64,000 nucleotides of DNA, taken from NCBI RefSeq assembly GCF_004193775.1, contig NC_041019.1, positions 9,224,204-9,288,203 of the forward strand, given 5' to 3'. Source of the stretch: Glycine soja (taxonomy: Eukaryota > Streptophyta > Magnoliopsida > Fabales > Fabaceae). A program made the translations under genes and the position numbers. Positions 35,794 through 47,039 of this stretch are shown piece after piece. Numbering within the stretch: the stretch's first letter is position 1; every line of letters begins with the position of its first letter. The notes under the pieces are model-generated. The model did no database searches, had not been told where the DNA came from, and saw only the letters and a list, made by a program, of their open reading frames with translations.

Positions 35794-36380
35794 TTTAGTT
35801 AATTTAATATTATATAATTATGCTTATTGTTAATTATTAATCTAATTAAGTTACTTTTTAAATATTTATTCATAATCATTATTTATCATTATGTTGCTTA
35901 ATTATATAATATTAAATTAACTAAAATCATAATATATAGTAAAAAAATTATATGTACTTATCATAATTACTTGACAATAATAATTTTTAAATTTTCAACT
36001 TATATTATGTTTTTAGTTAATTTAATATTATATAATTATGATTATTGTTAATTATTATTCTAATTAACTTACATTTTAATTACTTATTGATAATTATCTT
36101 TATTGATAATCATTATGTTGCTTAATTATATAATATTAAATTAATTAAAACCATAATATATAGTAAAAAAAAAAGTAAATGTACTTATCATAATTACTTG
36201 ACAATAATAATTTTTAGATTTTCAGCTTATACATAGATTTTAGTTAATTTAATATTATATAATTATGTTTATTGTTAATTATTAATCTAATTAAGCAACA
36301 TTTTAAATACTTATTGATAATTATCTTTATTTGGCCATCATTATTTATAAATAAAAATTTATATTTAAATAAATTAATAA
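35794..36380. repeat. AT-rich tandem array, period about 220 bp, about 2.6 copies
   Basis: The phrase TTTAGTTAATTTAATATTAT begins at 35794, 36012 and 36238 (spacings 218 and 226). Each unit also contains the approximate inverse (ATTATATAATATTAAATTAA), so every copy can fold on itself. It lies just inside the right end of the CACTA-like element. Confidence 0.8.
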
Positions 36381-36746
36381 TTTCATTTCTACGTTAGTGC
36401 TTACGTCAATATCGACATAGGAATATACTCTTTTCAAGATGGTGCTTACGCCAACATCGTCTTTGAGAGCGCGTATTGCTACGTTGGTCTTGGTGTAACC
36501 GTCGTCGTAGAGAGACGTGATTTCTAAGTCGATGCTTATGCAAGCACCGATGTAAAAAATACTATTTTCTATGTCGTTATTGGTATAAGCAACGACTTAG
36601 AAATCATCACGTCTTTCTAAGACTCTTCTTTTATGATCGTCGTTAAAAGATTCACCCTCTACAACGTCGTTAGTTTCAAAGACAGGTGTCCACCATCTTT
36701 GAAAGTTTTTTTCCACTGATGTAAAAAGTAATTTTTTTTAGTAGTA

Positions 36747-38490
36747 ATAATTTTTAAAAAATAAAAAATTGAAAAATAAAAATCATCTTTTTGAAACACT
36801 ATTTTTGGTATTAAAATCACGTTTGAAGCACGATTTATCAATTTGTATTATTTTTGCTAAATCCACTCATTTTAATAATTTATGAATAAAATTACACCAT
36901 TTTGATAGAAAAGCCAATTTTAGCATAATAACAATAATGGTCAAAAGGACGTAGCCAACAAAGTTCAGAACGTTCTATCTGTAGGAATAATATATGAGAT
37001 GAGTTGAAATGGAACATGCATGTCACGAGGCTTTTTTTTATATAAAAAAAATATTCACTAGTTTAGTATCATTATGTTATGTAATTACTCCTAGTGGAGA
37101 TGTAAACCTGTTTTGGGTGAAGCCAATTCACCTTACAATTGAGTTCTTTATTTCTAATTTGGACGCATTTAAGCTTTGTACTTGTGTTATACTTATATAA
37201 AAAATAAGAAATCATATTTGAAACGTGAAAGCTATAACTATTAATTTCTTAAAATTAATTTGGAAACATAAAAAATTACATTCCAAATGTACAACCAAAC
37301 ACATTAGAAGATAAATGAGTCTAGCTTAATTGATTGAATAGAGTATATCAATTGTTCTAAACTCTCTTAATACTTATCTTTAATTTCTAAAGATAAAAAA
37401 AAAAAAAACACTAGAATGAGTTATCGGAATTAGGCTTGTTTCATCCGTGCAGAAAAACATTCAAGAAAAAATAGATGTCAATGAGGGAATTACTTCCTAC
37501 GTCCCCTTTTTGCTTCTTGCACCCCACATTTATAATTAAAGGACAAAATTACCCTTCTTTCACAACCTTAGCTGTCAACCTCCAACACCCCCGTGCCGCA
37601 CGCAAATACCACCACCACACACCATACCACCCGAACCCAAACTCAACAACCATCACGCTCACCTCCACCCAAACTCAACAACCAATGCAAATGAAAAATA
37701 AAATAATTTGGAGTGCATGAAGCAAAAAATGGTATGCAAGAAGCAATTGACTACATATATATACTTCAACGACTCAACTGAAACCTAGCTAGATGTCTTC
37801 TATACTCTTTTTTTCTTGTCCATTCTAAGGTTGTTGCTTCCTGCACCTCTTTCAAGCTTTTGAAACATCGATTCCAACATGTAAAATTACATTCTAGAAG
37901 AGGTTTTTATCGAATATAAAAATCTACATTCCAAAAAAGACCTTTTCAAAATATAATTTTACATTCTAAAATAGGTACAAGAAGCAAATAGAAGGTGCAG
38001 GAAGAACACGTCTCATTCTAGGTGTCATTATTAAAGATGCAACCTCACCAAATTCACTACTAAGCACTTTGGCCTAAATCTAAATTGAAAAACGTAAGCC
38101 TCATTGACTTTGGCTTTTTTGTTGTCTCTTTCCATGCTGTCCCTGTACTGTCCCATGAAAATAACACTGCATGACAGCTATATTAATATTTAATGATAAC
38201 ATTTAATTTTAAAAATAATCAAAACTGTATAATTTTAAAGGGACAACACAAGGACAACACAAAGAGGGTCAGCAGAGAAGCCAGATCCCTAAATAGGTCT
38301 TCCACCAGGGGAAAGTAACACGGGTAATACACACCAAGACCTCCATTTCTCCTTCTCCTGGTTATGGTCTTCCAATTCACCAAATGGACCTTCCTCTCTA
38401 TATCACCACTCCAGATAAACTACCTCCGCATCATGTCTAAAGATCGAATTACAGACTTCTTGAGGTAACCATTACATGTGCATGGTGTAC
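36747..38490. other. Intergenic region without a recognised gene
   Basis: I see no gene. Around 37831-38010 the inverse pair GCTTCCTGCACCT / AGGTGCAGGAAG encloses three degenerate units of about 36 bp built on ATTACATTCTA or CTACATTCCA. The stretch 37560-37680 is C-rich with a Thr/Pro/His reading that is not convincing. From about 38290 the sequence may already belong to the minus-strand LINE remnant that follows. Confidence 0.4.
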
Positions 38491-38495
38491 GTAGG

Positions 38496-38553
38496 AATGG
38501 GTGCTTACTTAATCAAGTAGCAAGAGTGCTACTTGATTAAGTAAGCACCCATT
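38496..38553. repeat. Perfect 27-bp inverted repeat with a 4-nt loop
   Basis: Arms 38496-38522 and 38527-38553 are exact reverse complements around AGAG. Flanking DNA repeats the theme: CATGGTGTACGTAGGAATG occurs at 38481 and 38573, and GATTCTTTAGACATG (38561-38575) is inverse to CATGTCTAAAGAATC (38617-38631). Confidence 0.9.
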
Positions 38554-38649
38554 CTTACTCGATTCTTTAGACATGGTGTACGTAGGAATGAGTGTCCTCA
38601 ATTCCTACTCGACATCATGTCTAAAGAATCACTCTTCCTACTCAATTAA

Positions 38650-39085
38650 GTAAGTGCATTTATCAAGCAACCAAACGCCTTTGAATTTTCTCCACCAAGA
38701 AATCAAATAAGGATAATGTCACTCGACCATGCACCATTTGGAACCCTAGGTATCTACCAAGGTTATTGGTATAAGAAATATTAGAGACATTAGCAATCTT
38801 GTTCCTCCTCCTACGAGTGACACCTCTTGAAGCAAAGAAGATAAACTTCTTTAGGCTCACTTTAAGGCCAGATTATTGTTAGCCATAATACAAAACTTGG
38901 AGGGTTTAGCCCTGGTGAAAAGAAGAACATTGTTCGCAAAGAACAAGTGGGAGAGTTAAGGCCCATTTCTACTAATAGTGTTAGGCTCCCAAGTTCTATT
39001 ATCAACAACCTCCTTGATCATATACCCCAATCTTTCCATGCAAAGGAGAAAACAACAAGAAGAAAGGGGATCTATTGACGTAAAC
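38650..39085 (-). mobile_element. Decayed LINE reverse transcriptase fragment
   Basis: Minus-strand frames contain pieces of the plant LINE RT palm and thumb: VSLKKFIFFASRGVTRRRRN, then KIANVSNISYTNNLGRYLGF, QMVHGRVT, FDFLVEKIQRRL. These match the family pattern (VS..KS.IFFS.NV....R..I....G......LG.YLGVPLLHGR). Upstream on that strand are remnants of the ...HLFFA.DVLLF... active-site block with the catalytic Asp pair lost. There are many stops and frameshifts, so it is inactive. Confidence 0.75.
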
Positions 39086-39089
39086 CTGT

Positions 39090-41945
39090 CTTGGGGGAGA
39101 AAAAACGTACTCAAAATGCTTTCCATTCTATAGCAGAAAAAGATATGTTATTGGCACTAAATTTGTAAATTAATAATAGCATGTTGGGGGGAAAAAATTA
39201 TAGTAAAAGTATTTGTTAATTAGTTGTTGGCACTAAAATTAAGGGTGTATTTGGAATAATTATGATTATAATCAAAATAGTTTTTAATAAGTTTACTGAA
39301 AAGTGATTTTAAGATAATTAATTTTGTTTGGATGCAACGAAATAATAATCTGTGTTTACATAATAAAAGAATATAAAAACAACTAGAAAGGAAAAAATTG
39401 TTAAAAATAATCATAAACTATAAATTTTTAGATTAAAAAACCAACTTATGTTCAGGAAAAACAAAGTTTTTCTAAATTTCAGCTAGGTTTTCAAACATTT
39501 TGATAATTTTGCAAATAATTTGTGTTTATCATGAAAATAACTTAAATGAGAGATTATAATCTTTTCCAAACATAAAATGGATCGATCTTCAGTGAAATTG
39601 TTAAATGGGTTGCATTTCATTTAAGCCTAACAACTAAAGTTTTTTTCTTCTAAATATAATTACTTCTACGGTTAAATTTTGCAATAACCTTTTTTAATTT
39701 TAATATTATATAATTTCTAATATAATTATACTTCTACTTCATTTCTAATATATTTTTATTCATCTGTTTTTGAGTCTTAGAAGATTCATTTTTGCAATGA
39801 ATTTTTTTCATATTCATATTTTCATATAAAAGAACTTAATTAGATTGATATTCATAAAATAATTATTTAAATCAATTCTTTTTAAAACAAAAAAATTTTG
39901 TAAAACAAAAACTATTATTTACACCGAACATTTAAGTTATAATTAAAATATATAATATTAAAAAAACAAACTATTGTTTGTTTGGTTTTATAATATGATA
40001 GTTAATTGGGTTACCTAACATGAATGCGCATGCATGTATACATGTTAGTAGTTTTATTACATGCATCAGTTTAAGAAAATTTTAATTTTTGTTTTAATCT
40101 TAAAAACTAATTTATTTATTTTAATTAAAAGATATGATTTTTTATTTAAAAAATAAAATATAATATAGTAATAATTTTGGAGACAAAAGAAAATGAAAGT
40201 GATAATTTATTTTTTGATTAAGAAAGATCAAATTAATTTTTAAGATTGAGATAAAAATTTTAAAAAAATTCTAAACTGATGTATATAATAAAGCTACTTA
40301 TATGTGGTTGCATGCACATATTTTATTTTCCTTCAGGAGGAAAAGATGCATGCATATATTAGTTAAACCCTAGTTAATTTATCATATCTATTTATATCTT
40401 GGTACAAAACTGCCATTGCAACCTAAGTAGGATGATTATTTTGAACACGTTAATAATTGGGAAGTAACAACCACGACGTATTCTTAAAGGGTACAAGTAG
40501 CCCTATTCTTCTGCCCCACTTTGAGGGTTTCAACTTTCTGATTATGGCACCAATGGGGCCCACTTTGTGTACAGTCAAACCACACCGCTTGAGCAAAAAA
40601 AGGAAGGAACCCAGCAAACTTCATATCTCTCTCTGTTGTTGTCTTCGTTTCCAACAGAAATCCTAAATTGTGTGGTTGTTTTTTCTTTTTTCTTTTTTCC
40701 AAATGAAGTAACGATACTCATTTTGTTTATTTCATTCCAAAAATTAATAATAACAAATATTTTTTAATTATATGTTGATTTAAAATAAAATACGACAACA
40801 ATTCAACTATTGTCTTAATACATATTCTTTTTAGTTTTAATATGTAGTGTTTTATTAGTTTCATCTCAAAATTCATTAATTATCGAAAAAAATTATTTCA
40901 AGATAATGTTTGAACAAAACGAGAATTTGTCACTGAAATTCGTATTATAGGTTAATTTAATTTTTCATACCGTGAAAAATAATTTTAATGGGTTAATTTA
41001 ATAATTATAAGTGAATTTATTTTCTAACTTTAAGAATGAATTAATACTTACACACCAAAATCAACTTCTAAATTGTCAAAATCAAGAATTAAATTAATTT
41101 TTTACTATAAAATTAAAAGCCAAAATAATCTAATAATTATTAAATTGTCAGACTAAATCAATATTCAAAATCAAATTTACTATTAATATCAGTTTTAAAA
41201 ACTAAATTATTGTCTTACTCATCATAATTTACCTAATAAAATTGTTTGAATGAGCAAAGGTCAAATGAACATTTTGTTATTTGTCTTATTTTTTTTTATT
41301 ATTTTAGTTTAATCATTTATCTCTTAAAAAATTTATTTTAATCTTTTATCTCTTAAAATATTTAATATAATCATTTATCTTTAAAATATTTATTTTGATA
41401 TTTTATATATTTAAAAAGTTCCAAATGATTCTTCATTTATTTAAATATATTCTAAATGATTCTTCGTCTAATTTTTATTCAAAGGATAAAGTTAAATATA
41501 TTTAAATCGTTGAAGGATAATTTTAAATCTTTTAGATAAGATAAGACAATAAAGTAATTTTTTCAAAAATAAAAGATTATATTAAATATTTTTAAAAATA
41601 AAACATCATGTTAAATAAAATAAATGAGATAAATGACAAAAATAATCATTTAGTTATTTAAAAACCAATATTTTATTATGTTTCTTCAATAATAAAAATA
41701 TTTTATTTATTGAATCTTAATTTTTTTAGAAGCATCATCTTGAAAACTAATTTGATATTAAGGTCTAAAGTTTAAGCATCATTTTTTAGTTTTAATATGT
41801 TTAGAAGCATATCAAGATGAATATAACCTTGTTTTATTAAAAAAATTAGAGGCCTGTATTTCCTAAAACGAGCCGCATTCTGCCCCCCTTGCCACGAAAG
41901 CCACAACAACCCTTTCAATTTATGATAGTATTTTGGATATATATA
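39090..41945. other. Intergenic region upstream of the VTC2-like gene
   Basis: AT-rich with no credible gene. The more GC-rich patch at 40480-40680 is open on both strands (about 70 codons), but the peptides are unrecognised. The last 150 bp before 41946 are promoter of the VTC2-like gene. Confidence 0.5.
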
Positions 41946-41953
41946 TATAAATA
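41946..41953 (+). promoter_or_regulatory. TATA box of the VTC2-like gene
   Basis: TATAAATA within an AT run. It predicts transcription starting near 41975-41985 and a leader of about 600 nt, the long 5-prime leader characteristic of plant GDP-L-galactose phosphorylase genes. A CT-rich stretch follows (42000-42070). Confidence 0.6.
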
Positions 41954-42286
41954 CATACCCAATCAAAAGGTACGACCACAGCCACAATCACAACTCCCCC
42001 TAAATCTCTCACATCTCTTATCTTTCTCTCTCTTATAATACAAGACCCTAGCCCTCTCTCACGCCCCAACCACCACCATCAACCAAACCTTCCTCTCTCG
42101 ATTTCCCTTCAATCCCCTTCTGGGCTTTGCAATTCGGCCAATTGGGTCCCCAAATCTGCAACCTTTTCCTCTGTCTAACGCGAAACGGAAGAGAAACACC
42201 CACATAGAGAAAGAGAAAAAAAAGGAGAGGAAGAAACAATTTTAGGGTGTGGGGTTAAAACCCGGGGTTGAAGCATTGCAGACATC

Positions 42287-42457
42287 ACGGCTATTCAAGG
42301 AGTTCGCCACTCTCTTTCTCATGCCCGTTGTGTCCGACGCAAGGGTTGTGTGACGGAGAGCAATCCTTCGCCGCACGGCGGGCGTGGCGCTCTGCCTTCC
42401 GAAGGTGGCAGCCCCTCCGACCTCCTCTTCCTCGCTGGCGGTGGTTCTTCCCATTAG
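42287..42457 (+). promoter_or_regulatory. Conserved non-AUG (ACG) upstream ORF of GDP-L-galactose phosphorylase
   Basis: From ACG (42287-42289; A at -3 and G at +4) a 56-codon frame runs to TAG (42455-42457), 123 nt before the main ATG. The peptide contains HGGRGALPSEGGSPSDLLFL followed by AGGGSSH, the hallmark of the GGP/VTC2 uORF conserved across plants. In that family the uORF starts at ACG and high ascorbate promotes its translation, lowering synthesis of the enzyme. The sequence shows the ORF and motif; regulation here is inferred from the family. A ten-codon AUG frame (42321-42353) is nested in another frame. Confidence 0.9.
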
Positions 42458-42580
42458 CATTCTAAAGTAGTATTAGCCATTAACATTACATCCTACACCT
42501 TCAAAAGTTCTCTCTATTAGCGGTTTCTGGTTTCTTTTGTTCTTCTTCTTTGGTAGTTGTTAGGTTTGGTGAGGTCTAAG

Positions 42581-45302
42581 ATGTTGAGCATTAAGAGGGT
42601 TCCCACTTTGGTTTCAAATTATCAAAAAGAAGAGACAGGGGAGGCTGCTGCCGGAGGTTGTGGTCGTAACTGCCTCAAAAGTTGTTGCATTCAAGGTGGT
42701 TTTTTTTATGGTTTTTGTTTTTCTGGTTTGAATGTGTGATATGAGGTTTTAAATATCGGTCCGCGATTGCAATTTTGGCTGCAAGGTTAATGATTTGTGG
42801 TTGCATTTGTCTGCAATATCCTGCAATGTTAAGGATTATTATGTCAGAAATGCGATTGGACGGCAATTTATACCCTTGTATGATGTGTTTTGGATTTGGC
42901 TCACTTGTGTTTTTATGTTGTGTTTCGGGGACAGGTGCGAGACTGCCTTTGTATGCTTTCAAGAAGGTGGACAAGGTTTGTGGAAATGAATTGCCTTTGC
43001 TTGGATGCAAGGAGCAGCACCCTGTGGCCTTTCTGGACTCGCTTGTTCTTGGAGAGGTAGTTATGAAATTTTGATGGTTTTGTTTGTGTGTGTAGGTGTG
43101 GCTTGATTTTTTTAAGGTTTGGTGCTTTAATTTGTGTGTAGGTGTGTCGTTATGTCATGTCATGTCATGTGATTTGAGTTTTTGAGCTGATGTTTTAATT
43201 TGTGAGTAGGTGTGTCATTATGGTATGTGTTTTGAGTTTTTTAGCGTTTGATGTTTTAATTTGTGTGTAGGTGTCATTATGTTATGTGTTTTCAGTTTTT
43301 GTAAGACGATGTTTTAATTTGTGGGAAGTTGGGATATAATGTTCAGTGTTTTATGTTTTTTCTTTAAAGGTTTGGTGTTTTTTTCTCCCTTGTGTGTTGC
43401 TGTGTCATTATATGTTTTTTTTTAAGTATTTTGAGTTTTGATTGTATAGTGGGAAGATCGCATGCAGAGAGGGCTTTTCCGCTATGACGTTACAGCCTGT
43501 GAAACCAAGGTCTGATTTATGTATCCATTTAGTTTGATTCACTTTCTAGTTGTGTTTTTGTTTTGCTTGTGTTTGCATGGATGTTGTTTGATGTGTTTTG
43601 TTTTGGGTTTAGGTGATTCCTGGGGAGTATGGTTTCATTGCTCAGCTGAATGAGGGTCGCCACCTCAAGAAGAGACCAACTGAGTTTCGTGTTGATAAGG
43701 TCCTCCAGCCCTTTGATGAAAACAAGTTTAACTTCACTAAAGTTGGGCAAGAAGAGGTCCTGTTTCAGCTTGAGGCTAGCAATGATGGGGAGGCTCAATT
43801 CTTTCCAAATGCACCTATTGATGTTGAGAATTCTCCTAGTTTTGTTGCCATCAATGTAAGTTTCTTTTAAAAAAGTCCTCCAGTCTGTCAGTAAAATAGG
43901 TGTTTATATGATACTTTTCCTTGTACCTTTTTTTAACAGGTGAGTCCTATTGAATATGGGCATGTGCTGCTGATTCCACGGATTTTTGAGTGTTTACCTC
44001 AAAGGATTGACCATGCAAGCTTCTTGCTTGCACTTCAAATGGCAGTTGAAGCAAGGAATCCATATTTTAGGTTGGGTTACAACAGCTTGGGTGCATTTGC
44101 AACCATTAACCATCTCCACTTTCAGGTACTCATTACTGATCAACTCGAGATCACTGCAATGCACTATTCTTCATGTTGATTATTGGCTTGTTTGAATTAG
44201 TGTTCTAGCAGTATTCAAATTGACATTTTGTGATTTTGACAAACCCAGGCATATTACTTGGCTCTTCCTTTTCCAATTGAGAAGGCCCCTACTAAGAAAA
44301 TTGCCAAGTTAAGCGGTGGTGTGATAATATCTAAACTGTTAAACTATCCAGTCAGAGGCCTTGTCTTTGAGGGCGGTCATACACTAGAGGATTTAGCAAA
44401 TGCTGTTTCAGAAGCCTGCATCTGCCTTCAGCACAACAACATACCTTACAATGTACTTATTTCAGATTGTGGAAGGCAAATATTTCTCTTACCACAGGTA
44501 AATTTGGTTTTCCAGTCCCCTCCCTCCCTAAAATCGAATTCCTTAGCTGCTTAAAATAATTATGTTGGCTTAAATATGTTTCTGGTCCCTTAAATATATA
44601 CCTGTTTTATGGATTTAATCCCTATAAAATTTCTTTGTTGGTTTTGGTTCCTAAAAAATTGTTTACAATGGTAGTTCTCGTGCTGTTCACTGATGGCATG
44701 CCAACTATTATCTAAATGGACAACAAGCTCATCATCTACTTAAATACTAGGGACTAGAATGAATATCTTCCAATATAGGTGGGATCATTATTAAAAGTTT
44801 GTGATTTTATAAGGACTAAACGAATAGCATCAGGGACTAAAATCGCAAAGCAAAATTTTATAGGGTCCAAAATAAACAAAAGTTTATAGTGACTAAAATC
44901 ATCAAACTGATGTATTATAGAGACCTTTAAGCATAAAATGTGTGATCAAAATTGCAAATGGTTAAACAGTGCTATGCAGAGAAACAAGCCCTTGGAGAAG
45001 TGAGTCCTGAGCTTCTGGAGACCCAAGTGAATCCTGCTGTGTGGGAAATTAGTGGGCACATGGTGCTGAAGAGGAAGAAGGACTATGAGGAGGCATCTGA
45101 AGCCAATGCTTGGAGGCTTCTTGCTGAGGTTTCCCTCTCTGAAGAGAGGCTTCTAGAAGTCACTGCTCTTGTTTTTCAAGCCATTACATCATCGGTTGAG
45201 ATGAATGTCAAGCCTCAACGTCTTGAGGAAGTTGATGCCGTTAGCCCAAACGCACAGCATGCCATAGTGGCTGGTTCACATGAATGCCTTGTTCTCCAGT
45301 AA
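42581..45302 (+). CDS. VTC2: GDP-L-galactose phosphorylase (VTC2/VTC5, GGP), seven exons
   Basis: Catalyses phosphorolysis of GDP-L-galactose to L-galactose-1-phosphate and GDP, the committed step of the Smirnoff-Wheeler ascorbate pathway. Exons: 42581-42695, 42935-43056, 43450-43509, 43613-43855, 43940-44125, 44249-44497, 44970-45302. All are GT-AG, all join in phase, giving 435 residues (Arabidopsis VTC2 is about 440). Motifs in order: MLSIKRVPTLVSNYQ, LPLYAFKK, WEDRMQRGLFRYDVTACETK, VIPGEYGFIAQLNEGRH, SPIEYGHVLLIPRI, then the HIT-like active site NHLHFQAYYLALPFP, with His at residue 238 where the family nucleophile lies. GGV..., LISDCGRQIFLLPQ, NPAVWEISGHMVLKRKKDYE and the C-terminal helices follow. 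The start is the first ATG of the conserved N-terminus, downstream of the regulatory ACG uORF. Intron 6 holds an inverted-repeat element. The coding frame is intact. Confidence 0.97.
44564..44938. mobile_element. MITE-like element with about 100-bp inverted repeats in VTC2 intron 6
   Basis: The left side starts GGCTTAAATATGTTTCTGGT and includes TTTAATCCCTATAAAATTTC. The right side read in reverse starts GCTTAAAGGTCTCTATAAT and includes GGACCCTATAAAATTTTGCT. Blocks such as CCCTATAAAATTT, TTTGTTT/TTTGTTGG and TTTTAGTCCC/TTTGGTTCC line up. This is a very common legume repeat type with no coding capacity. It lies fully within the intron, so splicing of exon 7 should be unaffected. Confidence 0.7.
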
Positions 45303-47039
45303 CAAGGCTATGAACAAATTCGTAGTGATTATGAACTAAATATTGCTTGCCATGTTACGTTTCAGTTCTAATATGTGTAGTACCTTATATTATGGTCCAG
45401 TTACTGGAGTCTGAAGTATTTATGTTTTAAGGACTTGAATAATTGTGGTTTGTATTTTATTATATGGACTCGCTGTACGGTGCTTGATTGTCCTTCGTGG
45501 TCTATGTAAAAATACAATGACTGTTCTTCTGTTATTCAGTGGTTAGTGTTTCTGTGTTTGTGGTTTGATTAATGTGACATACTTTCATATAGTGAGGCAT
45601 GGGAATGTGCAAGTAGCATTTATATAAATGGTGCTTGATCTTTTTCTATTTTTTTGAAGTCTAATGGTACTTGATCTAAACTTAATCTCGAGTAATAACA
45701 TATAGCACTTTTCTTTGGTCTAAACATAAGATTAAAAAGAGAGGAAATTCAGGATTAGTATATGGGACTATTTCAGGACATTGTTTATCAAATAATCTTT
45801 TATGTCGTATATGTTTGATAATATTTTAAGAATTGCGTATTGTTAACGTTTTAAAATTTTAAGATACATGTTCATCGGCAAAATATAGATTATTCTCCTT
45901 TAAGTCATAGAGGGTTACATGATAGGACTTTATCTTGGTAAGGTTGGTCATAAACTAGAATTTGTGGAAGGGGATGAACTGCATTATCAATCATGTAATG
46001 AAACAAACTTAGTAGCTTCGGAATATGATGTTTTATGAAATTTCAATGGACCAAAATAATTTTTACATATAGACATTGAAGTCTTTAACTTAGTAGTTAC
46101 TGTGTTTTTCCATATGGGCATTGCTTTATTTTTTTTTTTCATTTTTACTGGCATTATTCTTCGAAAACAATTTTATTTAAAATATGCCCAAATATTAAAA
46201 CAAGGCACCATTATAATAAAAAAAATTCAAAATTTGATTATACACATTGTGTGAGATTAATACCAGATCCGATCTTCAATTATTTAGTTTGACTCTAAAG
46301 AATTTTATCATTAATTTAACGCCTAAGTTTGTGATGAGTAATGATCAATAAAATTTAGTTTTATAAAATGTTAACATTAGTTTAGTCTATCAATATAATT
46401 CTAGTCTCATAATTATATTGATTAAAAGAATGATAATTTTTCATGCCTCTTTTCTTAATTTAGAGTCCAAATAATATTAAAAATCTTAATAGCCAAAGTG
46501 ATGCTACCTTTATTATTGGAGGACTTATACATTTTTTTTGTCGAAGTAAATTTTGTCAAAAGCAGTGATTAATCCTTATTGAAAATCACGACCACACATA
46601 AAATAAATATTTTTCTCCCAGCATAATTTATTTCATACTCAACTAGAATTTAAATCTTAAATCACTTGATTAAGAAACACTTGTCGTTATTACTTATGTT
46701 AACCGTTGTTAGCAAGAGGACTTGTAATGAGTTATGTTCTCTTATGTAAAAAAAGAGTTATATTTTTTTTACTATTTTCCATATTCACTCGCTAATGGAT
46801 GAAAGATGAAGGCGTTATTAAGAGTTAAAAACATAGATTTCTCTTAATTTCTCTCAATGATATTTTTTATGTTTAAGAAATTCAAGTACATTTATTAAAA
46901 TTAATATACACTTCAAACATTTAATCATTTTAAAATGAGATAAATATAATAATGTAAAATTGTAATTATTTATTTTTATAACTTACATACTTGAAATCCC
47001 TCAAGGCTATCAATAGGGCTGCAATTTTCCTACTCACTT
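45303..47039. other. 3-prime flank of VTC2 and intergenic DNA
   Basis: This begins with the VTC2 3-prime UTR; no canonical AATAAA is evident, and the AT-rich stretch around 45450-45520 is the likely poly(A) region. The remainder is AT-rich with no recognised gene or element. Confidence 0.5.

Larger units (their letters stand above)
29236..36746. mobile_element. CACTA-like element carrying several host gene fragments (Pack-CACTA candidate), about 7.5 kb
   Basis: The left end reads TACTACAAAAATAATAATTT and the right end, on the reverse strand, TACTACTAAAAAAAATTACT. Both look like CACTA termini with the first C changed to T. Subterminal regions carry related motifs (CGTTGTAG, GGTGG, CATCTTTGAA, AACGACG), and the left 350 bp resembles the segment after the canonical CACTACTAAAAA terminus at 47453. 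The interior contains exon-like pieces of syntaxin, KMS1/VMP1, PPR and RNA-binding-protein genes with flanking intron sequence, plus an AT-rich tandem array and a nested MITE. I found no transposase. The expected 3-bp target duplication is not matched (CAT versus ATA), so exact boundaries are uncertain. Confidence 0.6.

Noticed and set aside
29015..36930. Weak inverted similarity between the flanks of the CACTA-like element (29015-29100 and 36780-36930)
   Set aside because: Only short blocks such as TTCATAAATTA and TTCAAA..GTGATTT match; this could be chance in AT-rich DNA.
40457..40702. Open frames of about 70 codons on both strands
   Set aside because: Unrecognised peptides with no splice or promoter context.
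43529..43798. Antisense frame in VTC2 exon 4
   Set aside because: It is a shadow of the conserved coding exon on the other strand.
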